DNA from: Ectocarpus siliculosus
Taxonomy: Eukaryota > Sar > Phaeophyceae > Ectocarpales > Ectocarpaceae
Assembly (NCBI GenBank): GCA_000310025.1
Contig: FN649727.1
Coordinates: 6,544,459-6,590,103, forward strand
DNA length: 45,645 nt
Direction of reading: 5' to 3'
Part shown: positions 43,884-45,645 of the stretch, in pieces
Numbering within the stretch: position 1 is the stretch's first letter
How the letters are laid out: each line of letters opens with the position of its first letter
Program-made: the position numbers and the translations under genes
The notes under the pieces: model-generated
The model's input: only the letters and a program-made list of their open reading frames with translations
Told to the model about the DNA's origin: nothing
The model's database searches: none

Positions 43884-45088
43884 CCGATGGCAGTCTTCCC
43901 GCTGGTGGTGGCAACCTGCTGTTCCAGCTCCTCAACCCGCTTGAGCAGGAACTCGTTGGACTGCCTCTGCCCCTCCAGCTGATGTGCTCTCATCTGACCA
44001 AACAGAAACAGAAACAGAGACGAATGGATCGCGGGAAAGAAACGTCGCACAAGGAGTAGGAGCGCGAGCTGGCTCAAGCGGGGGGGAGCGCAGCAGGATC
44101 AAATCCCGCAGCACCGCTCGCTTCAAGACACTGAAACAAGGCTGCAACGACAGCAACAACCCACACCTACTATTAGTCAAGAATTCGCTTCCGAGAAGAA
44201 TCCGCTGACACTAGACAGTCCAAAATCAAATTCACAACTATAGCGCCATCACCACCAACACCACGACCATCACCACAACCACCGTTTCTACTGCAACAAA
44301 AAAAACAATAACAACAACAACAACGACACTCTCCCTTGCATCCGCGACCAAGGCAACGGTTGTCGTACCTGCAGGGACTCTGTCATGGCTGCCACTCGTC
44401 CGTGCAGCTCGGTGTTCTCCCTTAGGGCGCGCTTCGCGGCCTCGGAAACCTTGCGCCCCCCCTCCCCTCTCTCGCCCTTTGAGTTCGATCTGCGAACAAC
44501 CACATACGAGCACACAACCAAGAACAATAGCTTTACACAAAAACGCATGCTTCCAACAGCAGCGGGGGCGGCGGCAGCAGCAGCAACCAACCAACAGCAA
44601 GCACCAAATACAACGCCAGGTGAACGCGTTTCCACCAGAAAAGCGGGCGGACAGGTGTCGGTTGAGTTCAAGCCAGGAGTAAGCGCAAGGGCGCACAGCC
44701 GTGAAAAGGAGACGAGGACAAGGCGAACTGCAGCAGCACCGTTGTTCCGTCCAAGAAACCGGTACCAAATACAAGATGGAGACACCACAAGGACGTTTCC
44801 ATCATGAAAGAGGTTTTAGGAGGAGGCGGGTCGGGTTTACGAAAACCGCAACAAAAACCGAAAACCATCAGATAAAACAACAACAACAACAACAACAACA
44901 ATGGTCAGAACGATTGTTGATCTTGAGGCGACAACAGCCACCACAACAGCCACAACAGTCAGAATGATTGCTGATGCCAAGGAAGCGACAGCAACAGCGA
45001 CGTGACTCACTGCCATTCGTCCACCAGGTCCGCAGCGCCGTCCTTCTCGGCCTCCATCGTAGCCATCTTCACCTTGAGGTCGGCGTAC
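43874..45088 (-). CDS. 3' end of a coiled-coil protein gene (partial)
   Basis: Three exons join in frame: 45011-45088, 44369-44489 and 43874-43993 (stop at 43876-43874). The first begins in phase 2, so at least one more upstream exon exists, beyond or near the right edge. The 105 or so residues seen are heptad-rich, for example VKMATMEAEKDGAADLVDEW, then a Ser/Gly/Lys link, 'ALRENTELHGRVAAMTESLQ' and 'NEFLLKRVEELEQQV', and end in a short Thr/Ser tail. Donors are GTGAGT and GTACGA and acceptors are CAG. The layout resembles the C-terminal rods of ciliary coiled-coil proteins, but no family can be named. Confidence 0.6.
44879..44902. repeat. (CAA)n microsatellite
   Basis: Eight CAA units lie in the intron between the two upstream exons of the right-hand coiled-coil gene. 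Confidence 0.85.
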
Positions 45089-45645
45089 CTGACCAAAACG
45101 AAAAAAGAAAAGGGCACGCACGAGTTCATCGATGGCGGCATCCACCTACTACGCGCGAATCGAACCCAATCACATCGACCCACACCAGGACAGCTAACCT
45201 CCCGCTTCATCCGCGAGAGAAAAGGAACGCAGGGACAGCGGGAGAGAGAGAAGGAACGAAGCGCAAAAAAAACGAAAAGCGTTCGTTGAACACACACATG
45301 AACGGTAAAAATAAACAGTAACAGAGGATGCATTCCAGGTTCTGGGCCTACCAGTCAGAACGTGTACGTTGGGCCAACACAACCGCGCGTCAACGACGTT
45401 TGGCCTGTGCTTCTAAGAACTACAACTAGACGGTGCCGAAGTAGGGTATCGACTAAACTGAAGGGAACAATTCTCGCGCTTTCTCGAAAAGTAAAAAGCC
45501 TATGTTCGTTTCGGTCCGACCTCCTTCCGATCCCCAGCAGTGTCTAGTGCCCGCCGTAGTCCACACATGACAGACGCTCCATTTGTTCTTACAAATGTTG
45601 ACATCCCATCTCAACTCGTGCCCCCCCCCCCCCAAACTAACCAAA
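45089..45645. other. Right-edge stretch, upstream of the coiled-coil exons
   Basis: Missing upstream exons of the minus-strand coiled-coil gene are expected here or beyond. I could not identify one. A run of 13 C lies at 45621-45633. Confidence 0.35.

Overview
The window looks like nuclear DNA from a brown alga close to Ectocarpus. This is inferred from three things in the sequence: a gene with eight tandem EsV-1-7 cysteine/histidine repeats (a family expanded in brown algae and named after a phaeovirus gene), a nuclear gene whose N-terminus has the heterokont plastid-targeting layout (signal peptide followed by a Ser-Phe cleavage motif), and very intron-rich genes with long introns full of simple repeats. 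Protein-coding exons were rebuilt by eye from reading frame, splice sites, phase and remembered family sequences. No search was run.

Left part (1-9145): a probable first exon of a minus-strand gene (1260-1334) faces a two-exon plus-strand gene for a 961-residue low-complexity protein (1771-4916). A single-domain C2-like protein follows (5720-6544). A gene-poor stretch then carries a fold-back element with tRNA-like A and B boxes (7138-7470).

Centre (9146-22995, minus strand): one cullin gene fills almost 14 kb. I resolve 18 exons giving an 810-residue CUL1-type scaffold with the neddylation lysine (Lys751) and the winged-helix end conserved. A 615-base assembly gap (12978-13592) falls inside its twelfth intron. 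Two of its 17 introns appear to start with GC instead of GT.

Right-centre (24846-31451, plus): a large coiled-coil protein, 5' end not found, whose introns hold a perfect 28-base tandem repeat and two more candidate GC-AG introns. From 31452 to 36520 is repeat-rich: a minisatellite, a LINE retrotransposon remnant on the minus strand, and one small possible secreted-peptide ORF.

Right end: the EsV-1-7 repeat gene (minus, 36521-37813) and a six-exon plastid-targeted protein of unknown function (plus, 38403-42373) are transcribed away from each other across about 590 bases that may act as a shared promoter. The last three exons of another coiled-coil gene (minus, 43874-45088) end inside a minisatellite, and the rest of that gene runs off or towards the right edge. 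The genes do not form one pathway; this is an ordinary eukaryotic neighbourhood with several under-described families.
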